A stretch of 64,000 nucleotides of DNA from assembly GCA_016703895.1 (NCBI GenBank), contig JADJBE010000001.1, forward strand, positions 62,001-126,000, written 5' to 3'. The stretch is from Pseudomonadota bacterium (lineage in GTDB: Bacteria > Pseudomonadota > Gammaproteobacteria > Steroidobacterales > Steroidobacteraceae). Position 1 is the stretch's first letter, and each line of letters begins with the position of its first letter. Positions 30,015 to 40,094 of this stretch are shown in pieces. The notes below the pieces were generated by a model. That model did not search any database. It had not been told where the DNA came from and saw only the letters and a list, made by a program, of their open reading frames with translations. Made by a program: the position numbers and the translations under genes.

Positions 30015-30350
30015 TTAGGCCTTCAGCTTGGCTTCGTAATCGATCGACTGGCCAGCCGCGAGTCGTACGTAGGCCTTCTTGGAGTCGGAAGTGCGACCCT
30101 GAATCTTGCCGAAGCGCCGCGACTTGCCAGGCGTATTGACGACCTGGACCTCGGTGACCTTAACGCCGAACAACAGCTCGACGGCCGCCTTGACGACCGG
30201 CTTGGTCGCATCACGACGCACGCTGAACGTGTAATGGTTGGAGTTCTGCATCGCCAGCGACGTCTTCTCGGTGACGAGAGGGGCCAGCAATACCGAATAG
30301 AGCTTTTCTTTGGCTATCTTCGTTGAGATGGTTGTTGAGACGGCGGTCAT
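30015..30350 (-). CDS. rplW: 50S ribosomal protein L23
   Basis: 111 residues, core LYSVLLAPLVTEKTSLAMQ and GKSRRFGKIQGRTSDSKKAYV. Tunnel-exit docking site for trigger factor and SRP. Overlaps the end of rplD by 4 bp. Confidence 0.95.
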   Translation of the reverse strand: MTAVSTTISTKIAKEKLYSVLLAPLVTEKTSLAMQNSNHYTFSVRRDATKPVVKAAVELLFGVKVTEVQVVNTPGKSRRFGKIQGRTSDSKKAYVRLAAGQSIDYEAKLKA

Positions 30351-30952
30351 TGCAAGCGCTCCTCGATCATCTTCACGGCGCCGACGGTCATGAGCACCTT
30401 GTCATAGCTGACGAGCGACAGCGGGTCGAGCGCAGCCACCGGCAGCACCTGCACATGCGGCAGATTGCGTGCCGCGAGGAAGAGCTTCTCTTCAATCGCC
30501 TCGACCACGATCAGCGTCTTGCCCAAGCCGAGTGACTTGAGCTTCTCCGCTAACAATTTAGTCTTCGGGGCTTCCAGCGCGAGTTCCTGCGTGACGACCA
30601 ACTGGTCGCGCCGCACGAGCTCCGACAGCATCGTCTGCAACGCACCGCGATACATCTTGCGATTCACCTTCTGCTCGAAGCTGCGCGGCTTCGCGGCAAA
30701 CGCGCGACCACCACCCACCCAGATCGGCGAACGGATCGAACCGGCGCGCGACGTGCCACCACCTTTCTGCGGGCGCGGCTTGCGGCCACCACCGCTGACC
30801 TCAGCCTTGGTGAGCTGCGCCTTGGTACCCGACCGACCGGCATTGCGATAGGCAGTGATAATCTGGTGCACCAGCGCTTCGTTGTACTCGCGACCAAAGG
30901 TCGTATCGGAGACGGCCAGCTCGGCGCCACCATTGATGACTTTGAGTTTCAT
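30347..30952 (-). CDS. rplD: 50S ribosomal protein L4
   Basis: 201 residues. The extended tunnel loop is present (KAQLTKAEVSGGGRKPRPQK, GTSRAGSIRSPIWVGGG). L4 represses the S10 operon in E. coli by binding its leader; here the operon begins at rplC, so such control would have to act on the rplC leader. Confidence 0.96.
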   Translation of the reverse strand: MKLKVINGGAELAVSDTTFGREYNEALVHQIITAYRNAGRSGTKAQLTKAEVSGGGRKPRPQKGGGTSRAGSIRSPIWVGGGRAFAAKPRSFEQKVNRKMYRGALQTMLSELVRRDQLVVTQELALEAPKTKLLAEKLKSLGLGKTLIVVEAIEEKLFLAARNLPHVQVLPVAALDPLSLVSYDKVLMTVGAVKMIEERLQ

Positions 30953-30969
30953 CGTGTCTTCCTTCGCGC

Positions 30970-31683
30970 CTACTTCTTGCCGCCAGCAGCTTTGGCCGCA
31001 GCCGGAGTTTTACTCGGTGCAACCTTGCGTCGATTGGCCAAACGTGCCGCTTTGACCGACGGACGCACCACGACTTGGCCGCCCTCGGAGCCCGGCACAG
31101 CACCGTAGATCAGCAATAAATTGCGCTCGGCGTCGATTTCGACCACCTTGAGCTTCTCGATAGTGCGGCGCACAACGCCCATATGGCCGGACATTCGCTT
31201 GCCCTTGAACACGCGGCCCGGCGTCTGGCGCTGACCGATGGAACCCGGGGTACGGTGCGACAGGGACACACCGTGCGTCGCATGGTGGCCCGCAAAGTTG
31301 TGGCGCTTCATCGTACCGGCAAAGCCCTTGCCGATCGTGGTGCCGGTGACGTCGACCACTTGGCCCGCGGTGAAGAAGTCGGCCTTGATCTCGCTGCCAA
31401 CAGCCAAATCCGTCGCGTCTTTGTCGGTAAGACGAAACTCGAGCAGCGCTTTGCCTGGCTCCACATTCGCCTTGGCGTAGTGGCCCGCGAGGGCCTTGGT
31501 CAGCAGCTGCGGTCGCTTTTTGCCATAGGTGACCTGCACGGCACGGTAGCCATCCTTCTCGGACGACTTCACCTGTGTCACACGGTTCGGCAACACCTCG
31601 ATCACCGTGACGGGGATCGTTTCGCCAGCATCCGTAAAGATGCGCGTCATACCAGCCTTGCGGCCGACTAGAGCAATGCCCAT
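30970..31683 (-). CDS. rplC: 50S ribosomal protein L3
   Basis: 237 residues. MGIALVGRKAGMTRIFTDAG start, the conserved central loop FAGTMKRHNFAGHHATHGVSL with the methylatable Gln position shifted to context GSIGQRQTPGRV, and a basic Ala-rich C-terminal extension. It is the promoter-proximal gene of the S10-type unit because rpsJ lies 3.8 kb upstream. Confidence 0.96.
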   Translation of the reverse strand: MGIALVGRKAGMTRIFTDAGETIPVTVIEVLPNRVTQVKSSEKDGYRAVQVTYGKKRPQLLTKALAGHYAKANVEPGKALLEFRLTDKDATDLAVGSEIKADFFTAGQVVDVTGTTIGKGFAGTMKRHNFAGHHATHGVSLSHRTPGSIGQRQTPGRVFKGKRMSGHMGVVRRTIEKLKVVEIDAERNLLLIYGAVPGSEGGQVVVRPSVKAARLANRRKVAPSKTPAAAKAAGGKK

Positions 31684-31713
31684 GTCTTCCTCGCGTCCTC
31701 TGTCGTTCTCTCG

Positions 31714-31737
31714 GCGCCAGCTTCGATTGGCTGGCGC
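31714..31737 (-). promoter_or_regulatory. Hairpin in the rplC leader
   Basis: GCGCCAGC and GCTGGCGC form a perfect 8-bp stem with an 8-nt loop, 31 nt upstream of the rplC ATG. No U tract follows, so it is not a standard terminator. It could be a translational operator (for example for L4), which is inference. Confidence 0.5.
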
Positions 31738-31916
31738 TGGGGGCTAGATCGGCTGAGGGAACACGAGAGACCGGAGCGCACGGACTGGCGCCACGATACT
31801 CGAGTGGTCTTGGGTCAAACAGTCCGTTGAGACCGCACCCAACCTCGCCCGATTTCGCTGAAAATCAATCGCTTACCCGCAGTGAAACAACACCAAGGGC
31901 GGGCGAAAGGGCGCGC

Positions 31917-31944
31917 ATTATAGCAGCGGGCCCCGCGCTTGCAA
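31917..31944 (-). promoter_or_regulatory. Sigma-70 promoter of the rplC operon
   Basis: On the minus strand TTGCAA (-35, 31939-31944), 16-bp spacer, perfect TATAAT (-10, 31917-31922), then a GC-rich discriminator GCGCGCC. Start expected near 31910, giving a leader of about 225 nt. This makes the ribosomal unit from rplC onward independent of rpsJ. Confidence 0.7.
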
Positions 31945-32061
31945 GCGCAATCTAGCCTCATCCTTTGTGTCCCTGTTTCAGGGGATAGCGGGCAACCGAA
32001 TCCAAGCGGAGATTGCGCACTATTGCCGCACTTTTTCACTGACGCGGCAGGGAGCTCTTCG

Positions 32062-33138
32062 ATGCGTTCGTGTCACCGCTTCCGTTTCATTCTAGCCCTG
32101 ACCGCCTTTGGCAGCGCTGCCACCTTCGGGCAAGCGCCTGTGCCGGGGGAGAAATGGCGCACCACAACCCAAATGGAAATGGAGGGCATGTCGATGCCCG
32201 GGATGACTCGCGAAAACTGCGTACCTGTGGGTCAGGCCGCTGAAGCCTTCTCAGCACCGCAGCAGGAAAACTGCGAGGTCTACGACGTCTCGCGGAGCGG
32301 TAACAGGTTTGCTGCCAAAGTGCGCTGCACCGGCAAAGACGCATTTGAAGGCACCGTGGAGCAGATCGCCGACGGCCCCGACAAGTACCGTGGCACGATG
32401 AAAATGCGCACCGCCGACGGCGAAATGACGATGCGCATCGCCAGCAGCAAGCTGCCAGGCAGCTGCGATGCGGGTGCGGAGCAACGCCGCGTGAACGCAC
32501 TGTTTGCCAAAGCTCAACAGGACCGTGACGCTGAAATCGCCGCGCAATGCCGCGCAGCTGTTGCCAAGCTGCCGTCCGACCCCGGTCAAGTCGGCGGCGC
32601 ACTACTGTTGTTTTTTCAAATGGGCGACAGCAAAGACGCGCCCCCGGCAATGTGTTCCGACGCGGCGCAAAAGGCGGCCGTCTGCAAGGCGCTGGGAACC
32701 CGTGCGGGATTTTTGGCAACCCAGCAGACCGCTCCGAACTACAAAGGACAGAACTATTCCCTCGAGCGCTTCGTGCCCGCCTGCTCCCTCGGCACAGTGC
32801 CCACGCTACGGACTCGACTGCTGGCCGAAGCCGAGCAAGTCGGCGACTGGGAGTTCTTGCGAAAAGAGGCGCCCGAACAATATGCCGCGCTGCTACAACG
32901 CGAGTGCGCCGGAAGAAAGTTTTCGAAAGACATCGCGCCCAAGTACCGCGGCCTTTGCGGTGCGGCGGCGTTGGCGGCAACTGACTCCAACGCCGACCCC
33001 GCTAACAATAATGCAGCGAACGATGCGCCATCGACAACGGCGGCAAGCGAGGCGCCCCCGGCCACCACCGTCGACAAGACCAAGGACGTGGCACAAAAAG
33101 CCAAGAAGGCACTGCGCGGCATTTTTGGCGGCGGGTAA
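32062..33138 (+). CDS. DUF3617-type exported protein with Ala-rich C-terminus
   Basis: 358 residues starting at MRSCHRFRF, which gives a signal peptide (FILALTAFGSAATFGQA) and has GGCAGGGAG upstream; the frame extends further but that start is preferred. Residues 25-135 resemble DUF3617 (PGEKWRTTTQMEMEGMSMPG, then paired Cys in ENCVPV and QENCEVYD, and RCTGKDAFEG). The remainder has several Cys and ends in a low-complexity Ala/Thr/Asn segment plus a Lys-rich helix. Probably periplasmic; function unknown. First of three plus-strand genes inserted between rplC and rpsJ. Confidence 0.7.
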   Translation: MRSCHRFRFILALTAFGSAATFGQAPVPGEKWRTTTQMEMEGMSMPGMTRENCVPVGQAAEAFSAPQQENCEVYDVSRSGNRFAAKVRCTGKDAFEGTVEQIADGPDKYRGTMKMRTADGEMTMRIASSKLPGSCDAGAEQRRVNALFAKAQQDRDAEIAAQCRAAVAKLPSDPGQVGGALLLFFQMGDSKDAPPAMCSDAAQKAAVCKALGTRAGFLATQQTAPNYKGQNYSLERFVPACSLGTVPTLRTRLLAEAEQVGDWEFLRKEAPEQYAALLQRECAGRKFSKDIAPKYRGLCGAAALAATDSNADPANNNAANDAPSTTAASEAPPATTVDKTKDVAQKAKKALRGIFGGG

Positions 33139-33218
33139 GTGACGAGCCAGTAAGTCACCGCCGATTGCGTCGGCGCCTTGACACCGAGCAGCTTGCGTCT
33201 ACAGACCCGTCACACACA

Positions 33219-34041
33219 ATGATGAAAGTTGCCTGGCGCCTGGCAATGCTTGCATTGCTGTCCAGCGTCGCCGCCAATGCGTCGAGCCCAATCGACCCCT
33301 ACCCCGACGCAGCCTCCGCCTATGCTGTCGTCATCGATGGCCAACTCACCTGGGCACGTGCTTTGATGCACGCGCGCACCGGCCTCGCTTGCCAAGATGC
33401 TCACTGCACTGGTGTTACTCGACCACGATTTCGATCCAGAGGCCACTATTGTCGTTAGCAATGCCGCCGCGCGCATCGCCGGGACACGCGCCGGACTACG
33501 CGCGGGCGAGTCGCTGCGCGCCGCCGACGCGCTTACCGCAATGCTCGTGAGTTCGTCGAATGATGCCTGTATGGCGCTCGTTGAACATCTGACGTCGGAC
33601 GTTCCTGCGTTTGCGATGCTAATGAACCAGCGCGCAGCCAAGCTGGGTATGCGGGCATCACACTTCGTACAACCCTGCGGACTAGACGCCGTCGGGCAAC
33701 AGACAACCGCTCGCGATTTGCTACTGCTCGGCGAAGCTGCGCTAGCGCGAGCAGAAATCGCAACTCGCGCCGGGTATGCCAGCGTGCGAATCAGCACGCG
33801 CGCCGGTCGTGAGATCACTTTGACTAGCAGCAACCTGCTATTGGGCCGCACCGCGGGCGTTGTTGGCCTCAAGAGCGGTTACACGAACCGCGCCGGAAAG
33901 TGTTTGCTCGTCGCCGCACGGCGCGGCCGCCATCGCGTCTGGCTGGTGCTACTCGATGCGCCCAACCGCTGGTGGGTGGCCACGGGGCTGCTGGACGCAG
34001 CCTTCAGCGAAGCGGACGCCTCGAGCCGTGCGGGTCAATGA
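33219..34041 (+). CDS. D-alanyl-D-alanine carboxypeptidase, PBP5-like (1-base frameshift)
   Basis: Corrected length 273 residues. MMKVAWRLAMLALLSS signal peptide. One extra C near 33391-33394 (GGCCTCGCTTGCC) breaks the frame; removing it restores SLAKMLTALVLLDHD, the SxxK catalytic motif. SSN (in LVSSSNDACMAL) and KSG (in GLKSGYTNRAG, replacing KTG) complete the serine-peptidase S11 triad. It is short, without the PBP5 C-terminal domain or membrane anchor. Likely trims peptidoglycan pentapeptides in the periplasm. Stop overlaps the next start (ATGA). Confidence 0.8.
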
Positions 34042-35477
34042 TGGCTCCGGCCATGCGACGCGATGCCTGGATCGCTCTATCGCTGGCTGCCATCGTTTGT
34101 GCTATTTGGACACCAAGCCTCCACGGTAGCTTTCAATTCGACGACTGGAACGTCATTGTCCATGAGTCGCGAGTCCACTCGGTCAGCGCCTGGTGGCAAT
34201 CGATGCCTGGTATCCGTCCCGTGCTGAAGCTGAGCTATGCGCTCAACTACGAACTAGGCTCGGGCGTTGTCGGCTTCCGCTTCGTCAATGTGGCGCTACA
34301 CGCCTGCAACGCGGTGCTGGTTTTCTTGCTACTGCAGTTACTGAGCCGAGAGATTCCGCTGACGGGCGCTCGCGAGAGCACGTCGACTCGCACGACGCTC
34401 GCGGCCGCGACTGCCGCCCTACTTTTTGCGCTGCACCCTGTGCAAAGCGATGCGGTTACCTATATCTCTGGAAGATCGAGCGTGCTGGCGGGTAGCTTCT
34501 CCCTGCTCGCACTCTTTTTATGGGCACGCGGACCGACGCGGCTCAATTGGCTGTCGCTGGCATGCTTCGCACTAGCGCTAGGCGTCAAGGAAACCGCGCT
34601 CGCACTACCGTTGATCGTGACCCTATGGTGGGCCGTAGGGCGCTCAGCTCGCCATTCAACAAACGGCGCTGACATGTACTCACTCAGACAAGTCCTCGCC
34701 CCCTACTTACTAGTAGCTGCGGCACTGGTCATCATTGCCGCAACACTAACACCCTATCCGCAGATGATTGCGAGCGCGGCCGAGCGCCGCACTATCGACG
34801 GCAACCTGCTGACCCAGGCGAATGGCGTGAGCTATCTGCTTGGTCAGACGCTGTTGGTGAGAGAGCCGAACGCCGATCCGGCGCTCCCGTATGTCGGCAC
34901 ACTGAATAGCGCGACCGCGCTGCGCGGCTTGATGTTGCTTGCCTTGCTCGCACTCGGCTGCGCGCTGTTCAAACGACGTCCAGCCTGGAGTTTTTCTATC
35001 TTGTGGTTCTTCGCGTGGCTGGCACCGACCAACTCTTTCATCCCCCGCGTCGACGCGGTGTTCGACCGGCAGCTCTATCTGGCTCTGATCGGTCCAGCCT
35101 GGCTGGTTGCTAGATCGCTCGCTAGCGCTCGCTGGCGGATTGGCGCAGCAATAGGACTGCTCGCGTCAATGGGGTTAATAGCATTGTTTGCACGGCAGAC
35201 GCTCTCCAGACACGCCGCCTACGAAAATGAGATCGTGTTCTGGCAGGACGTCTTGGTAAAGAGCCCGGCAAATGCCAGGGCCGCCAATAACCTGGGCATG
35301 GCCTATGCCGAGGCTTGCAATACGACCGCGGCGTTGGAGCAATTTGCCAGCGCCACTCGCCTGGCGCCCGAGGACCCGTACGCCCGAGTCAATGCCGCAC
35401 TGTTGCGCCACGGCAAGCTAGACGGCGTTCCGGCCGACTGTCAGCAATCGCACGCCGCACAGTCGACCGAACAGTAG
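34038..35477 (+). CDS. Polytopic GT-C-like membrane protein with C-terminal TPR (TMTC-like)
   Basis: 479 residues (start at 34038 or 34041). An N-terminal membrane helix is followed by an acidic loop FQFDDWNVIVHES, the position of the catalytic Asp pair in GT-C enzymes. Eight to ten membrane segments follow, with ALHPVQSDAVTYISGRSSVLAG, a sequence typical of DUF1736/TMTC-type proteins. A single TPR-like unit (ANARAANNLGMAYAEACNTTAALEQF) lies near residues 420-450. Likely a lipid-linked-sugar transferase or related envelope protein; donor and acceptor unknown. It ends 6 bp from the rpsJ stop, tail to tail. Confidence 0.7.
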   Translation: MMAPAMRRDAWIALSLAAIVCAIWTPSLHGSFQFDDWNVIVHESRVHSVSAWWQSMPGIRPVLKLSYALNYELGSGVVGFRFVNVALHACNAVLVFLLLQLLSREIPLTGARESTSTRTTLAAATAALLFALHPVQSDAVTYISGRSSVLAGSFSLLALFLWARGPTRLNWLSLACFALALGVKETALALPLIVTLWWAVGRSARHSTNGADMYSLRQVLAPYLLVAAALVIIAATLTPYPQMIASAAERRTIDGNLLTQANGVSYLLGQTLLVREPNADPALPYVGTLNSATALRGLMLLALLALGCALFKRRPAWSFSILWFFAWLAPTNSFIPRVDAVFDRQLYLALIGPAWLVARSLASARWRIGAAIGLLASMGLIALFARQTLSRHAAYENEIVFWQDVLVKSPANARAANNLGMAYAEACNTTAALEQFASATRLAPEDPYARVNAALLRHGKLDGVPADCQQSHAAQSTEQ

Positions 35478-35483
35478 GCGGAA

Positions 35484-35795
35484 CTAGTTCAGCTTCAGCT
35501 GCACGTCGACGCCGGCCGGCAGCTCGAGCTTCATCAACGCATCGACCGTCTTGTCGGTCGGGTTGACGATCTCCATCAAGCGCTTGTGCGTACGGATTTC
35601 GAACTGGTCGCGCGCGTCTTTGTCGCCGTGCGGCGAAACCAGCACCGTGAAGCGCTCCATCTTGGTCGGCAGCGGCACCGGGCCTTTGACCGTAGCGCCG
35701 GTGCGCTTGGCTGTCTCGACGATTTCACGCGCGGAAGTGTCGATGAGGCGATGATCGAACGCCTTCAAACGGATCCGGATATTTTGATTCGACAT
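35484..35795 (-). CDS. rpsJ: 30S ribosomal protein S10 (NusE)
   Basis: 103 residues, MSNQNIRIRLKAFDHRLIDTS start and KTVDALMKLELPAGVDVQLK end, full length. It closes the str-type unit rpsL-rpsG-fusA-tufA-rpsJ and is separated from rplC by 3.8 kb of opposite-strand genes. Also a transcription antitermination factor with NusB. Confidence 0.97.
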   Translation of the reverse strand: MSNQNIRIRLKAFDHRLIDTSAREIVETAKRTGATVKGPVPLPTKMERFTVLVSPHGDKDARDQFEIRTHKRLMEIVNPTDKTVDALMKLELPAGVDVQLKLN

Positions 35796-35819
35796 GGCTA
35801 CGCTCCGCGAGATTTACAC

Positions 35820-35841
35820 GGGCTGCGCGCTAGCGCAGCCC
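35820..35841 (-). promoter_or_regulatory. Perfect 22-bp palindrome between tufA and rpsJ
   Basis: GGGCTGCGC and GCGCAGCCC form a 9-bp stem around GCTA, 25 nt upstream of the rpsJ start. No U tract follows. Could be an RNase III processing or attenuation hairpin that sets the EF-Tu to S10 ratio. Confidence 0.5.
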
Positions 35842-35876
35842 GAATGAGAATTTACTAACAGCCCGACTAACAACGG

Positions 35877-37068
<1,192 letters not shown>

Positions 37069-37118
37069 GGCGCGTATCCTTTATAAAAAACTAATAACTA
37101 ACAATTAAAATCAGGCAA

Positions 37119-39206
37119 TTACTGCCTGATGATGCTTTCCGCAATATTCGGCGGCACTTCAGCGTACTTAGAAAATTCCATGGTAAAGGTAGCGCGACCC
37201 TGGCTCATCGAGCGCACGTTGGTCGCGTAACCAAACATCTCCGACAGCGGCACTTCCGCGGTGACAGTCTTGCCGGCCGCTTGATCTTCCATCCCCTGGA
37301 TCTGGCCACGGCGGCGGTTCAGGTCGCCGATCACGTCGCCCATATAGTCCTCGGGTGTCACGACCTCGACCTTCATGACGGGCTCCAGGATCACGGGCTT
37401 CGCCTTGCGAAAGCCGTCCTTGAAACCAAAGATCGCTGCCATCCGGAATGAGATCTCGTCCGAGTCGACGTCGTGATACGAGCCGTCGAACAAAGTGGTC
37501 TTGACGTCAACCACCGGATAGCCGGCCATGACGCCCGTGTCACAGGCTTCTTTGACGCCTTTGTCGACTGCCGGGATGAACTCGCGCGGCACCGAGCCAC
37601 CGCCGATGCCGTTGATGAAGACGTTACCCTTGCCCGGCTCATTCGGCTCGATCTTGAGCCACACGTGGCCATATTGGCCGCGACCGCCGGACTGCTTGAC
37701 GTGCTTGCCTTCGCTCTCAATCGACGCACGGATTGTCTCGCGGTACGCAACCTGCGGCTTGCCTACGTTCGCCTCGACCTTGAACTCGCGCCGCATGCGG
37801 TCGACCAAGATCTCGAGATGCAACTCACCCATCCCAGAGATGATGGTCTGTCCCGACTCTTCGTCCGTCGAGACGCGGAACGATGGGTCTTCCTTGGCAA
37901 GGCGTTGCAGCGCCATACCCATTTTTTCCTGATCGACCTTGGTCTTCGGCTCCACTGCCACCGAGATCACGGGAATCGGAATCACCATCTTCTCGAGCGT
38001 GATTATCTTATCCAGGTCACACAGCGTGTCGCCAGTCGTGACGTCCTTCAAACCCACGGCCGCCGCGATGTCGCCCGCGCGGACTTCCTTGATCTCAAGC
38101 CGGTCGCTCGCATGCATCTGCAACAGACGGCCGATGCGCTCTTTGCGATCGCGCGTCGGCACATAAACCGTGTCGCCCGAATTCATTGCACCGGAATAGA
38201 CACGGAAGAACGTGAGATTACCGACAAACGGGTCGTTCAAAATCTTGAACGCCAAGGCAGAGAATGGCTCGTCGTCCTTGGCCGTGCGCGTGGTGGGCTC
38301 ACCATCCGCGTCGATGCCCGGTGTCGGCGGCATTTCGATCGGTGACGGCATGTACTCGATGACCGCGTCGAGCAGCGCTTGCACGCCCTTGTTCTTGAAC
38401 GCCGTACCGCACATGCACAGCACGATTTCGCTCTTGTTCGAGCGCGCTTTCAGACCGCGTTTGATCTCATCGTCAGTCAGCGCCGCGCCTTCAAGATATT
38501 TGTTGAGCAGCTCCTCGTCGCCTTCCGCAGCAGCTTCGATCATCTGCGCGCGATACTTTTCTGCGTCGGCCTTCAGGCTCGCAGGGATATCCCGATACTC
38601 GAACTTCATGCCCTGGGTCTCGCTGTCCCAGTAGATCGCCTTCATCTTGACGAGATCGATGACCCCTTCAAAGCTGTCTTCGGCCCCGATCGGCAACTGG
38701 ATCGGTACGGGTACAGCGCGCAGGCGAGTCCTGATCTGCTCAATGCAGCGCAGGAAGTTAGCGCCGGCGCGGTCCATCTTGTTGACGAACGCAATGCGCG
38801 GCACCTTATAGCGGTTCATCTGCCGCCAGACTGTCTCCGACTGCGGTTGCACACCGGAGACTGCACAGAACAGCGCTACGGCAGAGTCGAGCACGCGCAA
38901 GCTGCGCTCTACTTCGATCGTGAAGTCGACGTGGCCCGGCGTATCGATAATGTTGATGCGGTGAGCCGGGAACGAGTTATCCATGCCTTTCCAGAAGCAG
39001 GTCGTCGCGGCGGAGGTGATCGTGATGCCACGCTCCTGCTCCTGCTCCATGTAGTCCATCACCGCCGCGCCGTCATGCACCTCACCAATCTTGTGCGACA
39101 CGCCTGTATAGAACAGGATCCGCTCAGTCGTGGTGGTCTTGCCGGCGTCGATATGAGCCGAAATGCCGATGTTGCGGTATCGCTCTATGGGTGTAGTGCG
39201 GGCCAT
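37119..39206 (-). CDS. fusA: Elongation factor G
   Basis: 695 residues, five-domain translocase. G1 in AHIDAGKTTTTERIL, DTPGHVDFTIEVERSLRVLD (G3) and FVNKMDRAGANF (G4); domain IV has GHVWLKIEPNEPGKG and domain V ends FSKYAEVPPNIAESIIRQ. Full length with no indel, in a window where many neighbours have them. Confidence 0.97.
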   Translation of the reverse strand: MARTTPIERYRNIGISAHIDAGKTTTTERILFYTGVSHKIGEVHDGAAVMDYMEQEQERGITITSAATTCFWKGMDNSFPAHRINIIDTPGHVDFTIEVERSLRVLDSAVALFCAVSGVQPQSETVWRQMNRYKVPRIAFVNKMDRAGANFLRCIEQIRTRLRAVPVPIQLPIGAEDSFEGVIDLVKMKAIYWDSETQGMKFEYRDIPASLKADAEKYRAQMIEAAAEGDEELLNKYLEGAALTDDEIKRGLKARSNKSEIVLCMCGTAFKNKGVQALLDAVIEYMPSPIEMPPTPGIDADGEPTTRTAKDDEPFSALAFKILNDPFVGNLTFFRVYSGAMNSGDTVYVPTRDRKERIGRLLQMHASDRLEIKEVRAGDIAAAVGLKDVTTGDTLCDLDKIITLEKMVIPIPVISVAVEPKTKVDQEKMGMALQRLAKEDPSFRVSTDEESGQTIISGMGELHLEILVDRMRREFKVEANVGKPQVAYRETIRASIESEGKHVKQSGGRGQYGHVWLKIEPNEPGKGNVFINGIGGGSVPREFIPAVDKGVKEACDTGVMAGYPVVDVKTTLFDGSYHDVDSDEISFRMAAIFGFKDGFRKAKPVILEPVMKVEVVTPEDYMGDVIGDLNRRRGQIQGMEDQAAGKTVTAEVPLSEMFGYATNVRSMSQGRATFTMEFSKYAEVPPNIAESIIRQ

Positions 39207-39258
39207 GATGTCTTAGTCTAGTAGCTGTACACGGTGACACCCGGTTCACCGTGATCAA

Positions 39259-39738
39259 TTACCAGCGATAATGCGCGAAGGCCTTGTTAGCTTCAGCCAT
39301 ACGATGCGTTTCTTCGCGCTTGCGCACGGCGGAACCGCGGTTCTCGGCAGCGTCCATCAGCTCGTGGGCCAAACGGAAGGCCATCGACTTCTCGCTGCGC
39401 GCTCGCGCAGCGTCGATCACCCAGCGCATCGCAAGCGTCTGACGACGCGTCGACCGTACTTCGACCGGCACCTGGTAGGTGGCGCCACCGACACGGCGGG
39501 ATTTCACTTCCACCACCGGCTTGACGTTATCGAGGGCTTGCGTCAAGAGCTCGATCGCATCCTTACCCTGCTTGCCGCTCTTGTCGGAAATCCGGTCGAT
39601 CGCACCATAGATGATGCGCTCGGCGGCCGACTTCTTGCCGCTCTTCATGACGACGTTCATGAACTTGGCGAGCATGAGATTGTTGAACTTGGGGTCCGGC
39701 AGAATGTGACGGACCGGCGCTTGTGAACGGCGAGACAT
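39259..39738 (-). CDS. rpsG: 30S ribosomal protein S7
   Basis: 159 residues. ILPDPKFNNLMLAKFMNVVMKSGKKS, TYQVPVEVRSTRRQTLAMRWV and the end HRMAEANKAFAHYRW. Nucleates the 30S head and represses the str operon in relatives. Confidence 0.97.
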   Translation of the reverse strand: MSRRSQAPVRHILPDPKFNNLMLAKFMNVVMKSGKKSAAERIIYGAIDRISDKSGKQGKDAIELLTQALDNVKPVVEVKSRRVGGATYQVPVEVRSTRRQTLAMRWVIDAARARSEKSMAFRLAHELMDAAENRGSAVRKREETHRMAEANKAFAHYRW

Positions 39739-39752
39739 GGCGTGCTCCTGAC

Positions 39753-40094
39753 CTATTTCTTCGGACGCTTGGCGCCGTACTTCGAACGGCTCTGCCTGCG
39801 GTCGGCAACGCCGGCGCAGTCGAGCGTGCCGCGTACGGTGTGGTAACGCACGCCGGGCAGATCCTTTACACGACCACCGCGGATGAGCACCACCGAGTGC
39901 TCCTGCAGGTTGTGGCCTTCACCACCGATGTACGAGGAGACTTCGAAACCGTTGGTCAAACGAACACGCGCGACCTTGCGGAGAGCCGAGTTCGGCTTCT
40001 TGGGCGTCGTTGGGCTGGCGCCGAGCGCTGGTACCTTGGTTTTTTCTGACGGGACTCGGCGCGGTGACCGAATCAGCTGACCCGTTGTGGCCAT
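39753..40094 (-). CDS. rpsL: 30S ribosomal protein S12 with an 11-residue internal deletion
   Basis: 113 residues instead of 123-124. MATTGQLIRSPRRVPSEKTK, KPNSALRKVARVRLTNGFEV, SYIGGEGHNLQEHSVVLIRG and the end RSKYGAKRPKK are intact. At about 40005-40012 the protein reads ALGASPTTPKK, where all S12 proteins have a stretch close to QKRGVCTRVYT between SP and TTPKK. The missing 33 bp keep the frame. The Lys of TPKKPNSALRK (streptomycin site) remains. The lost loop lies close to the decoding centre, so a viable protein seems unlikely and an assembly deletion is the simpler reading. Confidence 0.92.
   Translation of the reverse strand: MATTGQLIRSPRRVPSEKTKVPALGASPTTPKKPNSALRKVARVRLTNGFEVSSYIGGEGHNLQEHSVVLIRGGRVKDLPGVRYHTVRGTLDCAGVADRRQSRSKYGAKRPKK

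Larger units (their letters stand above)
31684..32061. other. Intergenic region with the rplC leader and start of the inserted plus-strand block
   Basis: 378 bp without a gene. It holds a minus-strand sigma-70 promoter (31917-31944), about 225 nt of untranslated rplC leader with one strong hairpin (31714-31737), and on the other side the upstream region of the plus-strand DUF3617 gene, for which no clear promoter was seen. Confidence 0.7.

Noticed and set aside
37473..39221. Two long plus-strand frames opposite fusA
   Set aside because: Low-complexity His/Arg/Leu translations antisense to an intact essential gene, no start context.
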